The notes: generated by a model from the sequence alone, not told the origin. Shown: positions 9,452-18,700, counted from the stretch's first letter. The stretch is DNA of 64,000 nucleotides from Pseudomonas sp. GM49 (GCF_000282355.1 NZ_AKJL01000156.1:1-64000); one strand, 5' to 3'. Numbers and translations are program-made.

Positions 9452-11344
9452 ATGACATCAGTAAACCAGTTCTGGCGCCGGGCGAAACTGCCCCTGGCTG
9501 TCAGTCTTGCCTCTACGCTCGCCGGGCCAGCATTCGGCGTCAGTTTCAACGTTGGTGAAATCGAAGGTCAGTTCGACTCATCCCTGTCGATTGGTGCCAG
9601 TTGGTCTACTCAGCAGCCGAACAAGAACCTGATTGGTGTCAACAACGGCGGCAAGGGTCTGTCGCAGACCTCTGATGACGGTCACCTGAACTTCAAGAGT
9701 GGGGAAACCTTCTCGAAGATCTTCAAGGGCATCCATGACCTTGAATTGAAATACGGCGATACCGGTGTTTTCGTCCGTGGCAAATACTGGTACGACTTTG
9801 AACTGAAAGACGAAAGCCGTCCGTTCAAGGACATCAGTGACGACGGCCGCAAGGAAGGCGCCAAGTCCGCTGGCACTCAACTCCTCGACGCCTTCGTCTA
9901 CCACAACTACTCCATCGCCGATCAGCCAGGCTCCGTGCGCCTGGGCAAGCAGGTCGTAAGCTGGGGTGAAAGTACCTTCATCGGTGGCGGCATCAACTCG
10001 ATCAACCCGATCGACGTGTCCGCATTCCGCCGTCCGGGTGCCGAGATCAAGGAAGGCCTGATCCCGGTCAACATGTTCTATGTGTCCCAGAGCCTGACCG
10101 AAAACCTCTCGGCTGAAGCGTTCTACCAAATTGAATGGGACCAGACCGTCGTCGACAACTGCGGCACGTTCTTCTCCCAGCCAGACATCGTTGCCGACGG
10201 CTGCGACAACAACCTGCGCGTACTGGCCAAACGCTCGCAAATTCCGGCCGCTGCCCTGGGGCCTTTGGCCAGCGCGGGTGTCGACGTGAACGAGGAAGGT
10301 GTTCTGGTTCGTCGCGGCCCGGATCGCGATGCCCGAGACAGCGGCCAGTGGGGCGCGTCCTTCAAGTACATGTTCGATCCGCTGGACACCGAGTTCGGCG
10401 CCTACTTCATGAACTACCACAGCCGTGCGCCAATCTTCAGCGCCACCGGTGCGCCGCAGTCGGTCTACAACACGGCAGCGGGACTCCAGCAACTGGGTGG
10501 CCAGATTGCCCGGCTGGCGCCATTGCTGGTGGCGGGTAACTCGCAATACTTCATCGAATACCCGGAAGACATCCGCCTCTACGGCCTGAGCTTCTCCACC
10601 ACATTGCCTACCGGTACGGCATGGAGCGGTGAGATCAGCTACCGTCCGAACGCTCCGGTGCAGCTCAACTCCACTGACATTCTGTTCGCCGGTGTACGTC
10701 CTTTGACCGGACTAGGCAACGCGTCGCTGCTGTCCGCTGCACCGGGTACTGACCTGCACGGCTATCGTCGCAAGGAAATCACCCAGTTCCAGACCACCCT
10801 GACACACTTCTTTGATCAGGTCATGGGCGCCAGCCGTCTGACCCTGGTGGGCGAAGTGGGCGTGACCCATGTCGGCGGGTTGGAAAGCTCCTCCGATGTC
10901 CGTTATGGCCGTGACCCGGTATACGGTCCAGGTGAATTGCCACCTACCGGCGGCCAGGATACCTGCGTGGTGCTCAACAGCGCCACCATCGCCGGGGCCG
11001 GCCCGGGTACTCCGACCAACAACCTCAGCCGCAATTGCACCAACGAAGGCTTCACCACCCCGACTTCGTGGGGCTACCGCGGTCGCGCCATCTGGGAATA
11101 CAACGACGTGTTTGCCGGTGTGAACCTCAAGCCGAACGTTGCCTGGTCCCATGATGTGAGCGGTTATTCCCCTGGCCCTGGCGGCAACTTCGAGGAGGGC
11201 CGCAAGGCGGTGAGCCTGGGTGTCGACGCCGAGTACCAGAACACCTACACCGCGAGCCTGGCTTACACCAACTTCTTCGACGGCAAGTACACCACCGTGG
11301 ATGACCGCGACTTCGTTGCGCTCAGCCTCGGCGTGAACTTCTAA
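9452..11344 (+). CDS. DUF1302 family exported beta-rich (outer-membrane type) protein
   Basis: A 630-aa protein with an N-terminal signal peptide (charged start, then a hydrophobic run, cleavage probably after the GPAFG region near residue 30). The mature part is rich in alternating aromatic/polar beta-strand patterns (for example GVFVRGKYWYDFEL and TASLAYTNFF) and ends in a short strand finishing in Phe (LSLGVNF), typical of outer-membrane beta-barrels. It fits the DUF1302 family, whose members accompany DUF1329 proteins in Pseudomonas. A role in handling hydrophobic esters or fatty acids at the outer membrane is inference from the adjacent acyl-CoA ligase. Start has GGAGTAGGG upstream. Confidence 0.85.
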   Translation: MTSVNQFWRRAKLPLAVSLASTLAGPAFGVSFNVGEIEGQFDSSLSIGASWSTQQPNKNLIGVNNGGKGLSQTSDDGHLNFKSGETFSKIFKGIHDLELKYGDTGVFVRGKYWYDFELKDESRPFKDISDDGRKEGAKSAGTQLLDAFVYHNYSIADQPGSVRLGKQVVSWGESTFIGGGINSINPIDVSAFRRPGAEIKEGLIPVNMFYVSQSLTENLSAEAFYQIEWDQTVVDNCGTFFSQPDIVADGCDNNLRVLAKRSQIPAAALGPLASAGVDVNEEGVLVRRGPDRDARDSGQWGASFKYMFDPLDTEFGAYFMNYHSRAPIFSATGAPQSVYNTAAGLQQLGGQIARLAPLLVAGNSQYFIEYPEDIRLYGLSFSTTLPTGTAWSGEISYRPNAPVQLNSTDILFAGVRPLTGLGNASLLSAAPGTDLHGYRRKEITQFQTTLTHFFDQVMGASRLTLVGEVGVTHVGGLESSSDVRYGRDPVYGPGELPPTGGQDTCVVLNSATIAGAGPGTPTNNLSRNCTNEGFTTPTSWGYRGRAIWEYNDVFAGVNLKPNVAWSHDVSGYSPGPGGNFEEGRKAVSLGVDAEYQNTYTASLAYTNFFDGKYTTVDDRDFVALSLGVNF

Positions 11345-11372
11345 GCACTGCATTTTCTGGACGAACGCACAT

Positions 11373-12737
11373 ATGAAAATAACAAAGAGTCTGTTCCACG
11401 CCGGTGTTCTGGGCCTTTCGCTGCTGGCGACCAGCGTCATCGCGGCGGTTCCCCAAGCCGAGGCCGACAAGCTGGGCAAGAGCCTGACCCCGATGGGCGC
11501 CGAAATGGCGGGTAACGCCGACGGTTCGATTCCGGCCTGGAAGCCGATGGCGAAGAACGCCGGTTCGGTCGACAGCAAAGGCTTCCTGTCCGATCCGTAC
11601 GCCAGCGAGAAGCCGCTGTTCACCATCACGGCGCAGAACGTCGACCAGTACAAGGACAAGCTTGCCCCGGGCCAGTACGCGATGTTCAAGCGCTACCCGG
11701 AAACCTTCAAGATGCCGGTGTACCCGTCCCACCGCGGTGCCACCGTACCGGATGACGTGTTCGCCGCCATCAAGCGCAACGCCACCAACACCAACCTGGT
11801 GTCCGGCGGCAACGGTCTGGAGAACTTCGAAACGGCCGTGCCGTTCCCGATTCCAAAAAGCGGCGTGGAAGTTATCTGGAACCACATCACCCGCTATCGC
11901 GGGGGCAGCGTGACCCGTCTGGTGACCCAGGCCACACCACAGCCGAACGGTTCGTTCAGCCTGGTGTACTTCGAGGACCAGTTCGTGTTCCGCGATAAAA
12001 TGAAGGATTACGACTCGAAAAATCCGGGCAATATCCTGTTCTACTTCAAGCAGAAAGTGACCGCGCCGGCACGTCTGGCCGGTGGTGTACTGCTGGTTCA
12101 CGAAACCCTCGACCAGGTCAAGGAACCGCGCTCGGCGTGGGTTTACAACGCCGGTCAGCGTCGTGTGCGCCGTGCACCGCAAGTGTCCTATGACGGCCCG
12201 GGTACTGCCGCCGACGGCCTGCGTACTTCCGACAACCTGGACATGTACAACGGTGCACCGGATCGTTACGACTGGAAGCTTGAAGGCAAGAAAGAGATGT
12301 ACATCGCCTCCGATGCCTACAAGCTCGACGATCCGAAGCTCAAGTACGCCGATATCATCAAGGCCGGTCACATCAACCAGGACCTGGCTCGTTACGAGTT
12401 GCGTCGTGTGTGGCATGTGGTTGCAACCCTGAAGGAAGGTCAGCGTCACATCTACGCCAAGCGTGACTTCTACATTGACGAAGACACCTGGCAAGCTGCG
12501 GTGATCGATCACTACGACGGTCGCGGTCAACTGTGGCGCGTCGCCGAGGCGCATGCCGAGAACTACTACGACAAGCAAGTGCCGTGGTATGCCCTCGAAG
12601 CCCTGTATGACCTGCAATCGGGTCGTTACCTGGCACTGGGCATGAAGAACGAAGAGAAGTCGGCCTATGACTTCGGCTTCACGGCCACCACCAGCGACTT
12701 CACCCCGGCAGCCTTGCGTCAGGATGGTGTTCGCTGA
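11373..12737 (+). CDS. DUF1329 family exported protein
   Basis: A 454-aa protein with a classical signal peptide (MKITKSLFHAG..., cleavage probably after VIAA near residue 25) and no other membrane span. It starts 28 bases after the DUF1302 stop and ends at a strong terminator, so the two form an operon. DUF1329 proteins are predicted to have a lipid-carrier-like (LolB-like) fold and occur beside DUF1302 proteins; I recall fitness data in P. putida linking the pair to growth on fatty-acid esters such as Tween. That recollection was not checked. Typical family length. Confidence 0.87.
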   Translation: MKITKSLFHAGVLGLSLLATSVIAAVPQAEADKLGKSLTPMGAEMAGNADGSIPAWKPMAKNAGSVDSKGFLSDPYASEKPLFTITAQNVDQYKDKLAPGQYAMFKRYPETFKMPVYPSHRGATVPDDVFAAIKRNATNTNLVSGGNGLENFETAVPFPIPKSGVEVIWNHITRYRGGSVTRLVTQATPQPNGSFSLVYFEDQFVFRDKMKDYDSKNPGNILFYFKQKVTAPARLAGGVLLVHETLDQVKEPRSAWVYNAGQRRVRRAPQVSYDGPGTAADGLRTSDNLDMYNGAPDRYDWKLEGKKEMYIASDAYKLDDPKLKYADIIKAGHINQDLARYELRRVWHVVATLKEGQRHIYAKRDFYIDEDTWQAAVIDHYDGRGQLWRVAEAHAENYYDKQVPWYALEALYDLQSGRYLALGMKNEEKSAYDFGFTATTSDFTPAALRQDGVR

Positions 12738-12766
12738 CGTGAACTGAATAGAGGCCGCACCCTCTG

Positions 12767-12800
12767 AAAACGCCCCGACTGGTTCGGGGCGTTTTTTTTT
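12767..12800 (+). terminator. Rho-independent terminator of the DUF1302-DUF1329 operon
   Basis: CGCCCCGA-CTGG-TTCGGGGCG followed by nine or more T residues; textbook stem and U-tract 30 bases after the stop codon. Confidence 0.93.
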
Positions 12801-12802
12801 GC

Positions 12803-12830
12803 TTGTAGACTTTTTGTAGCCATTTGTAGC
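12803..12830 (+). promoter_or_regulatory. Three TTGTAG direct repeats upstream of the LuxR regulator gene
   Basis: TTGTAG occurs at 12803-12808, 12814-12819 and 12824-12829, i.e. with 11- and 10-base periodicity, which puts all copies on one face of the helix. They lie about 85 bases before the regulator start. This spacing is typical of tandem activator or repressor sites; which protein binds is unknown, though autoregulation is possible. Confidence 0.4.
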
Positions 12831-12913
12831 AATTACCTTCATTCCCTATCCGTTTACGGCTAGTCTGCGGACATCTGCAACGCCGCCACCCGCAATTCAA
12901 ACAAGAGCCGGCT

Positions 12914-15652
12914 ATGACTGATTTGTCTACACCCCCAGGTTCTGCAAACGTTGCTGTCGCGACACTCGACGGGCGCTTCTTCCGCCCGCCGTTGCCCGAC
13001 GGCCATGTGCTGCGCCCACGTTTGTGCGAGCGCCTGAGTGCCGGGCTCGGTGGCAGGTTATTGCTGGTCAGCGCACCGGCAGGGTTCGGCAAGAGTTCGT
13101 TGGCGGTGGAGTTTTGTCAGGGGTTGCCGGCGCACTGGCAAAGTCTCTGGCTGGGGTTGAGCCCGCGAGACAGTGACCCTGGGCGTTTTCTCGAGCGCCT
13201 GCTGGAAGGCCTGCAGGACTATTTTCCGCACCTGGGCAGGCAGTCCCTCGGGCTGTTGAAAATGCGCCAGCGCCATCAGCCGTTCGCATTCGAAGAATGG
13301 CTGGACGGCCTGCTCGACGAATTGGCCGAGCACCTGTCCACGGCGTCACCATTGCTGCTGGTGCTGGATGATTACCATCTGGCCCAGGGGCCGGTGCTGG
13401 ACCGTTGCCTGCAATTTTTCCTCAATCATCTTCCCGATGGCTTGCTGGTGATGGTCACCAGTCGCCAACGTCCCGACTGGCACCTGGCGCGGCTGCGGCT
13501 GTCGCGGCAACTGCTTGAGTTACATGAGCAGGATTTACGCCTGACCCACGACGAGGCCTTGAGCCTGCTCGATCGGCACAGCAGTTCCTTGCGCGGTGAG
13601 GCACTGGAAAACCTGATCCAGCGCAGCGAAGGTTGGGTCGCGGGGTTGCGTTTCTGGCTACTGGCCGCCTCGGAGGCGGGTACCGATGGCGCGTTGCCGC
13701 AATCGTTGCACGGCGGGGAAGGGCTGATCCGCGATTATCTGCTCGAAGAGGTCATCGATTGCCTGCCCACCGAGGTTCAGTCGTTCCTCTATGACACGGC
13801 GCCCCAGGAACGTTTTTGCAGCGAACTGTGCGATGCCGTTCGCGACGCCCATGACAGCGGGGAGATCCTGCGCTTCCTGTTGGCTCACCAGGTGTTCCTG
13901 GTGCCGCTGGACGAGCATGGCCATTGGTATCGTTACCACCACCTGTTTTCCGATCTGTTGCGCACGCGGCCGACTACCCAGTCGATGGTGCCGGCCGCCA
14001 GCCTGCACCTGCGTGCCTGCCGCTGGTTCAATGCCCAGGGATTGCTCGATGAGGCCGTGGAGCAGGCCTTGCGCGCCGGTCACCTGGACGTCGCGGCGAA
14101 CCTGGTGCAGAACCTCTCCGAAGAGCAACTGCTGGCCGAGCAGAACGTCGGCATGTTGCTGCGCTGGAAAATGGACTTGCCTGACAGCTTGCTGATCAGC
14201 ACTCCGCGGCTGATCGTGCTCTATAGCTGGGCGTTGGGGATGGCTTGTCAACTGGATGCGGCCGAGGAACTGGCCAGCCATCTGAGTCGTTTCCTGCCCG
14301 CGCCGTCGGCCACCGCACAGAAATCCATGCTGGCTCAATGGCTGGCGTTGAGTGGCATTATTGCCCGTGGGCGCGGCAACCGCGAACTGACGCAGCGGTA
14401 TTGCCGCGAAGCGTTGGACAGTCTTCCGTCCAAGCGTTACGGCCAGCGCCTGATGTGTCTCTCGACCCTGTCCAACCTGGCCATTGCCGACGGTGATTTG
14501 TGGCGGGCGCGGGGTCTCAACCGCGAATCGCTGGAGCTGGCGCAACGGGTCGGCAACCCGTTGTTCGAAGCGCTGGCGCACTACGACCGCGCCCGGGTTC
14601 TGCAAGCGCGCGGGGAAATCTGTCGGGCGCTGGAAGAGGTCCGTCAGGGATTGCAGCGCCTGCAGAGCTTGTCTGCGCAACGGCTGTATGCGGTTCGCGC
14701 CCGGCTGACCTTGTACGAAGGCTTTTTGCTGGCCCTGCGCATGCAGCCGCAAGCCGCGCGGGTGCGATTGCAGGCCGGTTTGAGCGAGGCGCGCGCCTGT
14801 CGTGACATCAGCGTGCTCATCGGCCACTGCGTGATTGCCAGGCTGGAAGGCAGCAGCGGCGAGTTCGCCAAGGCCTTTGCCGAACTGGCCGAAGCCGAAC
14901 GGCTCATGCACATCTGGGACGTGCCACCGATCTACTACCTGGCCATGATTACCCTGGTCAAATGTGAACTCTGGCTGGCTCAGGGGCGTACCGATCTGGC
15001 CGAAGCCTGGCTGGCACGTCTGGGGCAGACCTATAACGGCGAAAACGGGGCCGCACCACCGGAATTCCACCCGCAACTGCCGCTGCACATCGAATTGCAA
15101 CAAGCCTTGCTGGAAGTCATCCAGGGCCAACCGATGCTGGCCGAAGGACGTTTGAATGCGCTGCTTGAACATGGCCAGCAAAGCGGTCGACAGATGCTCA
15201 GTGCCATGGCGCTGACCCAGAAAGTGGCGTTATTGCTGAGCAGTGGCCGGGAACCGGAAGCACGCAAGGCGCTGGCTCAAGCGTTGGATGCCGCTGGCGG
15301 AGGAGTGCTGCAACCCTTCGAGTGCTTGCTGGCCGAGCACCCGGACTGGCTTCGTGGGCAACTTCAACTCTGTCCGTCAACCCCGGTTTCCCTGAGCCTC
15401 AGTGAAAAACTGCCGGCATTGGCTGGCCGTCCCGGGCTGGAGTCCTGCGCGGCCGCGGAGCAGCTCAGCACGCGGGAAATGGCGGTCCTGCGATTGATCG
15501 CCCAGGGGTGTTCGAACCAGGAAATCAGCGATCAGCTGTTTATCTCATTGCACACGGTGAAGACCCACGCCAGCCACATCAACAGCAAGCTCGGGGTCGA
15601 GCGACGCACGCAGGCCGTGGCGCGGGCCAAGGAGTTGGGGGTATTAGGTTAA
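12914..15652 (+). CDS. LuxR-family ATP-dependent (MalT/AlkS-like, LAL) transcriptional regulator
   Basis: A 912-aa large LuxR regulator. The N-terminus holds a STAND-type NTPase with Walker A APAGFGKSS (residues 54-62) and a Walker B-like LLLVLDDYHL near 145. The middle (about 380-800) is helical and TPR-like, as in MalT's sensor arm. The C-terminus (about 845-912) is a LuxR HTH with LSTREMAVLRLIAQG and the recognition region ISLHTVKTHASHINSKLGV. Such proteins bind an inducer and ATP, oligomerise and activate transcription. Its place directly after the acyl-CoA ligase/DUF1302/DUF1329 genes suggests it controls them in response to a fatty-acid or ester signal, as AlkS does for alkanes. Confidence 0.92.
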   Translation: MTDLSTPPGSANVAVATLDGRFFRPPLPDGHVLRPRLCERLSAGLGGRLLLVSAPAGFGKSSLAVEFCQGLPAHWQSLWLGLSPRDSDPGRFLERLLEGLQDYFPHLGRQSLGLLKMRQRHQPFAFEEWLDGLLDELAEHLSTASPLLLVLDDYHLAQGPVLDRCLQFFLNHLPDGLLVMVTSRQRPDWHLARLRLSRQLLELHEQDLRLTHDEALSLLDRHSSSLRGEALENLIQRSEGWVAGLRFWLLAASEAGTDGALPQSLHGGEGLIRDYLLEEVIDCLPTEVQSFLYDTAPQERFCSELCDAVRDAHDSGEILRFLLAHQVFLVPLDEHGHWYRYHHLFSDLLRTRPTTQSMVPAASLHLRACRWFNAQGLLDEAVEQALRAGHLDVAANLVQNLSEEQLLAEQNVGMLLRWKMDLPDSLLISTPRLIVLYSWALGMACQLDAAEELASHLSRFLPAPSATAQKSMLAQWLALSGIIARGRGNRELTQRYCREALDSLPSKRYGQRLMCLSTLSNLAIADGDLWRARGLNRESLELAQRVGNPLFEALAHYDRARVLQARGEICRALEEVRQGLQRLQSLSAQRLYAVRARLTLYEGFLLALRMQPQAARVRLQAGLSEARACRDISVLIGHCVIARLEGSSGEFAKAFAELAEAERLMHIWDVPPIYYLAMITLVKCELWLAQGRTDLAEAWLARLGQTYNGENGAAPPEFHPQLPLHIELQQALLEVIQGQPMLAEGRLNALLEHGQQSGRQMLSAMALTQKVALLLSSGREPEARKALAQALDAAGGGVLQPFECLLAEHPDWLRGQLQLCPSTPVSLSLSEKLPALAGRPGLESCAAAEQLSTREMAVLRLIAQGCSNQEISDQLFISLHTVKTHASHINSKLGVERRTQAVARAKELGVLG

Positions 15653-15738
15653 GTATTTTTCACGTTGCACATCACGGCCATTGGCTGGATGCTCAATTGT
15701 GCGAAAATCGCTCGTCCCCGTTTATCGAGCAGGCCCCG

Positions 15739-16380
15739 ATGTCCCAGCAACCCACCCTTATCCGCGAAACCTTCCCCGTCGGCCCGTTGCAGTGCAACTG
15801 CACGATCATCGGTGATCCGGTGTCGAAAAAGGCCATCGTCGTCGATCCGGGTGGCAATCATGAGCTGATCCTGGCGCGGCTCGACGCCTTGGGGCTGAAA
15901 GTGGTCAGTATCATTCACACCCACGCCCACCTCGATCATTTCCTGGCCTCCGGTCAACTCAAGGAGAAAACCGGCGCGACTCTGCATTTGCACAAGGAAG
16001 ACCAGTTTCTGTGGGACAACCTGGAAATGCAGTGCCAGATGTTCGGCGTCCCTTATACCCCGGTGCCATCCCCGGACCGCTGGCTGGCCGATGATGAAGA
16101 ACTGGCCTGCGGCTGTGGTGTGGCGCTGCACACGCCGGGCCATACACCGGGCTCAATGAGCTTTTGGTTTTCAGAGGCTAAGCTGCTGATTGCCGGGGAT
16201 ACGCTGTTTCGTCGCGGCGTCGGGCGCACGGATTTGTGGGGCGGCGATCAGGCGACCATCGTGCGCTCGATCAAACAGCGGCTGTACACCCTCGACGAAG
16301 ACGCGACCGTGGTGGCCGGGCATGGTCCGGACACCCGTCTTGGCGACGAGATGCGCGAGAATCCGTTTGTTCGGGGCTGA
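15739..16380 (+). CDS. MBL-fold hydrolase, glyoxalase II (GloC/YcbL)-like
   Basis: A 213-aa metallo-beta-lactamase-fold hydrolase. The metal motif is HTHAHLDH, with further ligands in HTPGHTPGS, an Asp in AGDTLF and a late His in GHGPDT. Size and order match E. coli YcbL/GloC (about 215 aa), a short type II glyoxalase hydrolysing S-lactoylglutathione; the C-terminal glutathione-binding domain of long GloB is absent. I start at 15739 (MSQQPT) since the upstream in-frame extension overlaps the LuxR gene and matches nothing. Substrate is inferred. Confidence 0.85.
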   Translation: MSQQPTLIRETFPVGPLQCNCTIIGDPVSKKAIVVDPGGNHELILARLDALGLKVVSIIHTHAHLDHFLASGQLKEKTGATLHLHKEDQFLWDNLEMQCQMFGVPYTPVPSPDRWLADDEELACGCGVALHTPGHTPGSMSFWFSEAKLLIAGDTLFRRGVGRTDLWGGDQATIVRSIKQRLYTLDEDATVVAGHGPDTRLGDEMRENPFVRG

Positions 16381-16484
16381 TTTGTAACTGTCGGAATTTT
16401 TACTCATTAACATGATCCAACGTCCGCAAAGGCTGATGCCTTGGTCCGTTGCACCACAGAATGCAAAAAAAGTAGGAGCTTTAC

Positions 16485-17225
16485 ATGTTCACCACGCGTC
16501 GTTTGATTATTGTCGCTACGGCTGTGGCCGTTTTGTCCGGTTGTGCATCGCCTAACCCTTACGGCGGTCAGGGCCAGGCTCAGGGCCAGGCGGATAGCGG
16601 CTCTGAAGGCATGAGCAAGACCGCGAAATACGGTGGCCTCGGCGCTCTGGCCGGTGCGCTGGCCGGTGCTGCCATCAACCACGATAACCGTGGCAAGGGC
16701 GCGCTGATCGGTGCGGCAGTGGTCGGTGCTTCCGCTGCAGGCTACGGCTACTACGCCGATCAGCAAGAGAAAAAGCTGCGCGCCAGCATGGCCAACACCG
16801 GTGTTGAAGTGCAGCGCCAGGGCGACCAGATCAAGCTGATCATGCCGGGCAACATCACGTTCGCTACCGATTCGGCGAACATTGCTCCAGGTTTCTATCA
16901 GCCATTGAACAACCTGGCGGGCTCGCTGAAAGAGTTCAACCAGAACCAGATCGAGATCGTCGGCTATACCGACAGCACCGGCAGCCGCCAACACAACATG
17001 GACCTGTCCCAGCGTCGTGCCCAGAGCGTGGCAACCTACCTGACCTCGCAAGGTGTCAGCGGTGCCAACCTGAGCGCTCGCGGTGCCGGCCCGGATGGCC
17101 CGGTTGCCAGCAACGCCGACGTCAATGGCCGGGCGCAGAACCGCCGTGTAGAGGTCAACCTCAAGGCGATTCCGGGCCAGCAGTACGGTGCCCAGCAGCA
17201 AGGTACGGTCCAGCAGTACCCTTGA
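16485..17225 (+). CDS. OmpA-family outer-membrane lipoprotein (YiaD-like)
   Basis: A 246-aa protein with lipobox LSGC (Cys20), a Gly/Ala-rich glycine-zipper segment (about residues 50-90, GALAGALAGAAINHD...), and a C-terminal OmpA peptidoglycan-binding domain (about 115-230). The OmpA domain shows the IEIVGYTDSTGS and LSQRRAQSV motifs that bind diaminopimelate. This is the YiaD/Pal-like arrangement: lipid-anchored in the outer membrane, gripping the cell wall. The start has AGGAG seven bases upstream. Short Q-rich tail. Monocistronic with its own terminator. Confidence 0.92.
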   Translation: MFTTRRLIIVATAVAVLSGCASPNPYGGQGQAQGQADSGSEGMSKTAKYGGLGALAGALAGAAINHDNRGKGALIGAAVVGASAAGYGYYADQQEKKLRASMANTGVEVQRQGDQIKLIMPGNITFATDSANIAPGFYQPLNNLAGSLKEFNQNQIEIVGYTDSTGSRQHNMDLSQRRAQSVATYLTSQGVSGANLSARGAGPDGPVASNADVNGRAQNRRVEVNLKAIPGQQYGAQQQGTVQQYP

Positions 17226-17250
17226 TCGTCTGATTGAACCCCAGGCGTAG

Positions 17251-17291
17251 AAAAGCCCGCTCGATCTTCTACGGATCGGGCGGGTTTTTTT
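17251..17291 (+). terminator. Rho-independent terminator after the OmpA lipoprotein gene
   Basis: CCCGCTCGATC pairs with GATCGGGCGGG (one G-U pair) across a short loop, followed by a T7 run. Confidence 0.9.
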
Positions 17292-17309
17292 GTCGTCAGT
17301 TCCGGCCCC

Positions 17310-17380
17310 ATCGCGAGCAAGCTCACTCCCACAGGGTGCTGGGTCGACCACGGATATTGTGGGAGCGGGCTTGCCCGCGA
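17310..17380. repeat. REP doublet
   Basis: Left arm ATCGCGAGCAAGCTCACTCCC (17310-17330) and right arm GTGGGAGCGGGCTTGCCCGCGA (about 17359-17380). The two arms belong to slightly different subtypes (GCGAGC versus GCGGGC) and sit between two terminators. Confidence 0.88.
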
Positions 17381-17418
17381 AGGGGGCAGTGTGCGCACCG
17401 GAGATACAGGATCAGAAA

Positions 17419-17458
17419 CAAAAAAGCCCCCGGACATGTGATTGTCCAGGGGCTTTTT
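17419..17458 (-). terminator. Terminator of zapG (may also work on the plus strand)
   Basis: A hairpin pairing AAAGCCCC with GGGGCTTT around a GGACA/TGTCC inner stem, with an A-run on the left and a T-run on the right, so it can end transcription in both directions. It lies 19 bases past the zapG stop. Confidence 0.88.
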
Positions 17459-17476
17459 GCTATGCGCGAAACCTGA

Positions 17477-17911
17477 TTACTTCTTCAGGCCATAATGCTC
17501 ATCGAGCATGCCCGGCGCATTCGGGGCTTTCGGTGCGTAGTCGCGAGGCGGCTCCTGATCGCGCGGTGGTGTCAGGCGTTCACGGGGTGCCTGCGCCGCA
17601 TCGGCGTGCAGGGAGGCCAGCAGGCGTTGGCGAGTCTGTTCGTCCAGGGCCAGGCGGTTGGCGCCCTCGGCGAGATGGTCCTGCACTTCCTGATAGCTCT
17701 GAGTCAGTTTCTTGACCAGTGTCGCGGTGCTGTTGAAGTGGGTCACCACCTCGTTCTGATAACTGTCGAAACGTTCCTGAATATCGTCCAGCTGACGCTG
17801 TGTACGGCTGGGCGCGGCGTTCGGTGCAACGCGAGCGATCAGGAACCCAATGGCGACACCCACAACCAGGGCAAGAGTCGGTAACAACCAAACTAAGAGC
17901 GAGTGTTCCAC
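17477..17911 (-). CDS. zapG: ZapG/YhcB (DUF1043) inner-membrane protein
   Basis: A 144-aa protein with one N-terminal transmembrane helix (about residues 6-26, ending FLIARVAP), a coiled-coil middle (about 35-95, QRQLDDIQERFDSYQNEV...) and a disordered Pro-rich tail. This is the DUF1043 layout of E. coli YhcB/ZapG, linked to septal growth and envelope synthesis. It is divergent from the hydrolase-trpS-zapE group, and YhcB lies close to ZapE (YhcM) in E. coli too, which supports the name. Own terminator. Confidence 0.88.
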   Translation of the reverse strand: MEHSLLVWLLPTLALVVGVAIGFLIARVAPNAAPSRTQRQLDDIQERFDSYQNEVVTHFNSTATLVKKLTQSYQEVQDHLAEGANRLALDEQTRQRLLASLHADAAQAPRERLTPPRDQEPPRDYAPKAPNAPGMLDEHYGLKK

Positions 17912-18055
17912 GAGTCCTTCCTCTATAAACGGCTTTGCTTTACGTTAACGGCTCGAACCTGCGCTGTATACCGCGATTCACTCGCAATAGACAGCCACAG
18001 ACAATTTGCTAGACGAGTCGACCCGATTCGAGGTCACGGAGTTCCTTCCTTGCTT

Positions 18056-18700
18056 ATGCGCGAAACCCCTGTAGTGATTGATGGCCCGGTCGGCCAACTG
18101 GAAGCACTGCTTCTGGAAAACAACAGCCTGGACAACGAACAGCCGCGCGGCCTGGCGCTGATCTGCCATCCGAACCCGGTGCAGGGCGGCACCATGCTCA
18201 ACAAAGTGGTTTCGACCCTGCAGCGCACTGCGCGTGACGCCGGTTTGATCACCCTGCGTTTCAACTACCGTGGTGTCGGCGCCAGCGAAGGCACCCACGA
18301 CATGGGTACCGGTGAAGTCGATGATGCCCAGGCTGTCGCCGAATGGTTTCGCGCAAGACACCCGGAGTTGCCGCTGACCCTGTTCGGTTTTTCCTTCGGC
18401 GGTTTTGTTGCAGCAAGTCTCGGCGGACGCCTTGAGGCCAAGGGCGAGCAAATCAAGCACCTGTTCATGGTCGCGCCGGCGGTCATGCGCCTCGGTGATC
18501 AGGACCAACTGCCGCAACAGGGCGAACTGACCCTGATTCAGCCGGAAACCGACGAAGTGATCGATCCACAAGTCGTTTACCAATGGTCCGACGAGCTCGA
18601 ACGTCCCCATGAGCTGCTGAAAGTGGCAGAATGCGGACACTTTTTTCATGGCAAGCTGACCGATCTCAAGGATCTGATCCTGCCGCGTCTCTCGAATTGA
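18056..18700 (+). CDS. Alpha/beta hydrolase (COG2945-like)
   Basis: A 214-aa alpha/beta hydrolase. The nucleophile elbow is GFSFGG (Ser in the centre), the oxyanion segment CHPNPVQGGTM is near the start, and an Asp (PETDEVID) and the late His (AECGHFFHG) complete the triad. This is the pattern of small cytoplasmic serine hydrolases with unknown substrate. The ATG at 18056 sits 14 bases after GGAG; a TTG two codons earlier (18050) has an ideal 8-base spacing and may be the true start. It is followed by trpS after 24 bases. Confidence 0.85.
   Translation: MRETPVVIDGPVGQLEALLLENNSLDNEQPRGLALICHPNPVQGGTMLNKVVSTLQRTARDAGLITLRFNYRGVGASEGTHDMGTGEVDDAQAVAEWFRARHPELPLTLFGFSFGGFVAASLGGRLEAKGEQIKHLFMVAPAVMRLGDQDQLPQQGELTLIQPETDEVIDPQVVYQWSDELERPHELLKVAECGHFFHGKLTDLKDLILPRLSN

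Noticed and set aside
9307-9549. 80-codon minus-strand frame in the gap before DUF1302
   Set aside because: No ribosome-binding site, overlaps the DUF1302 signal-peptide coding region and has no recognisable features.
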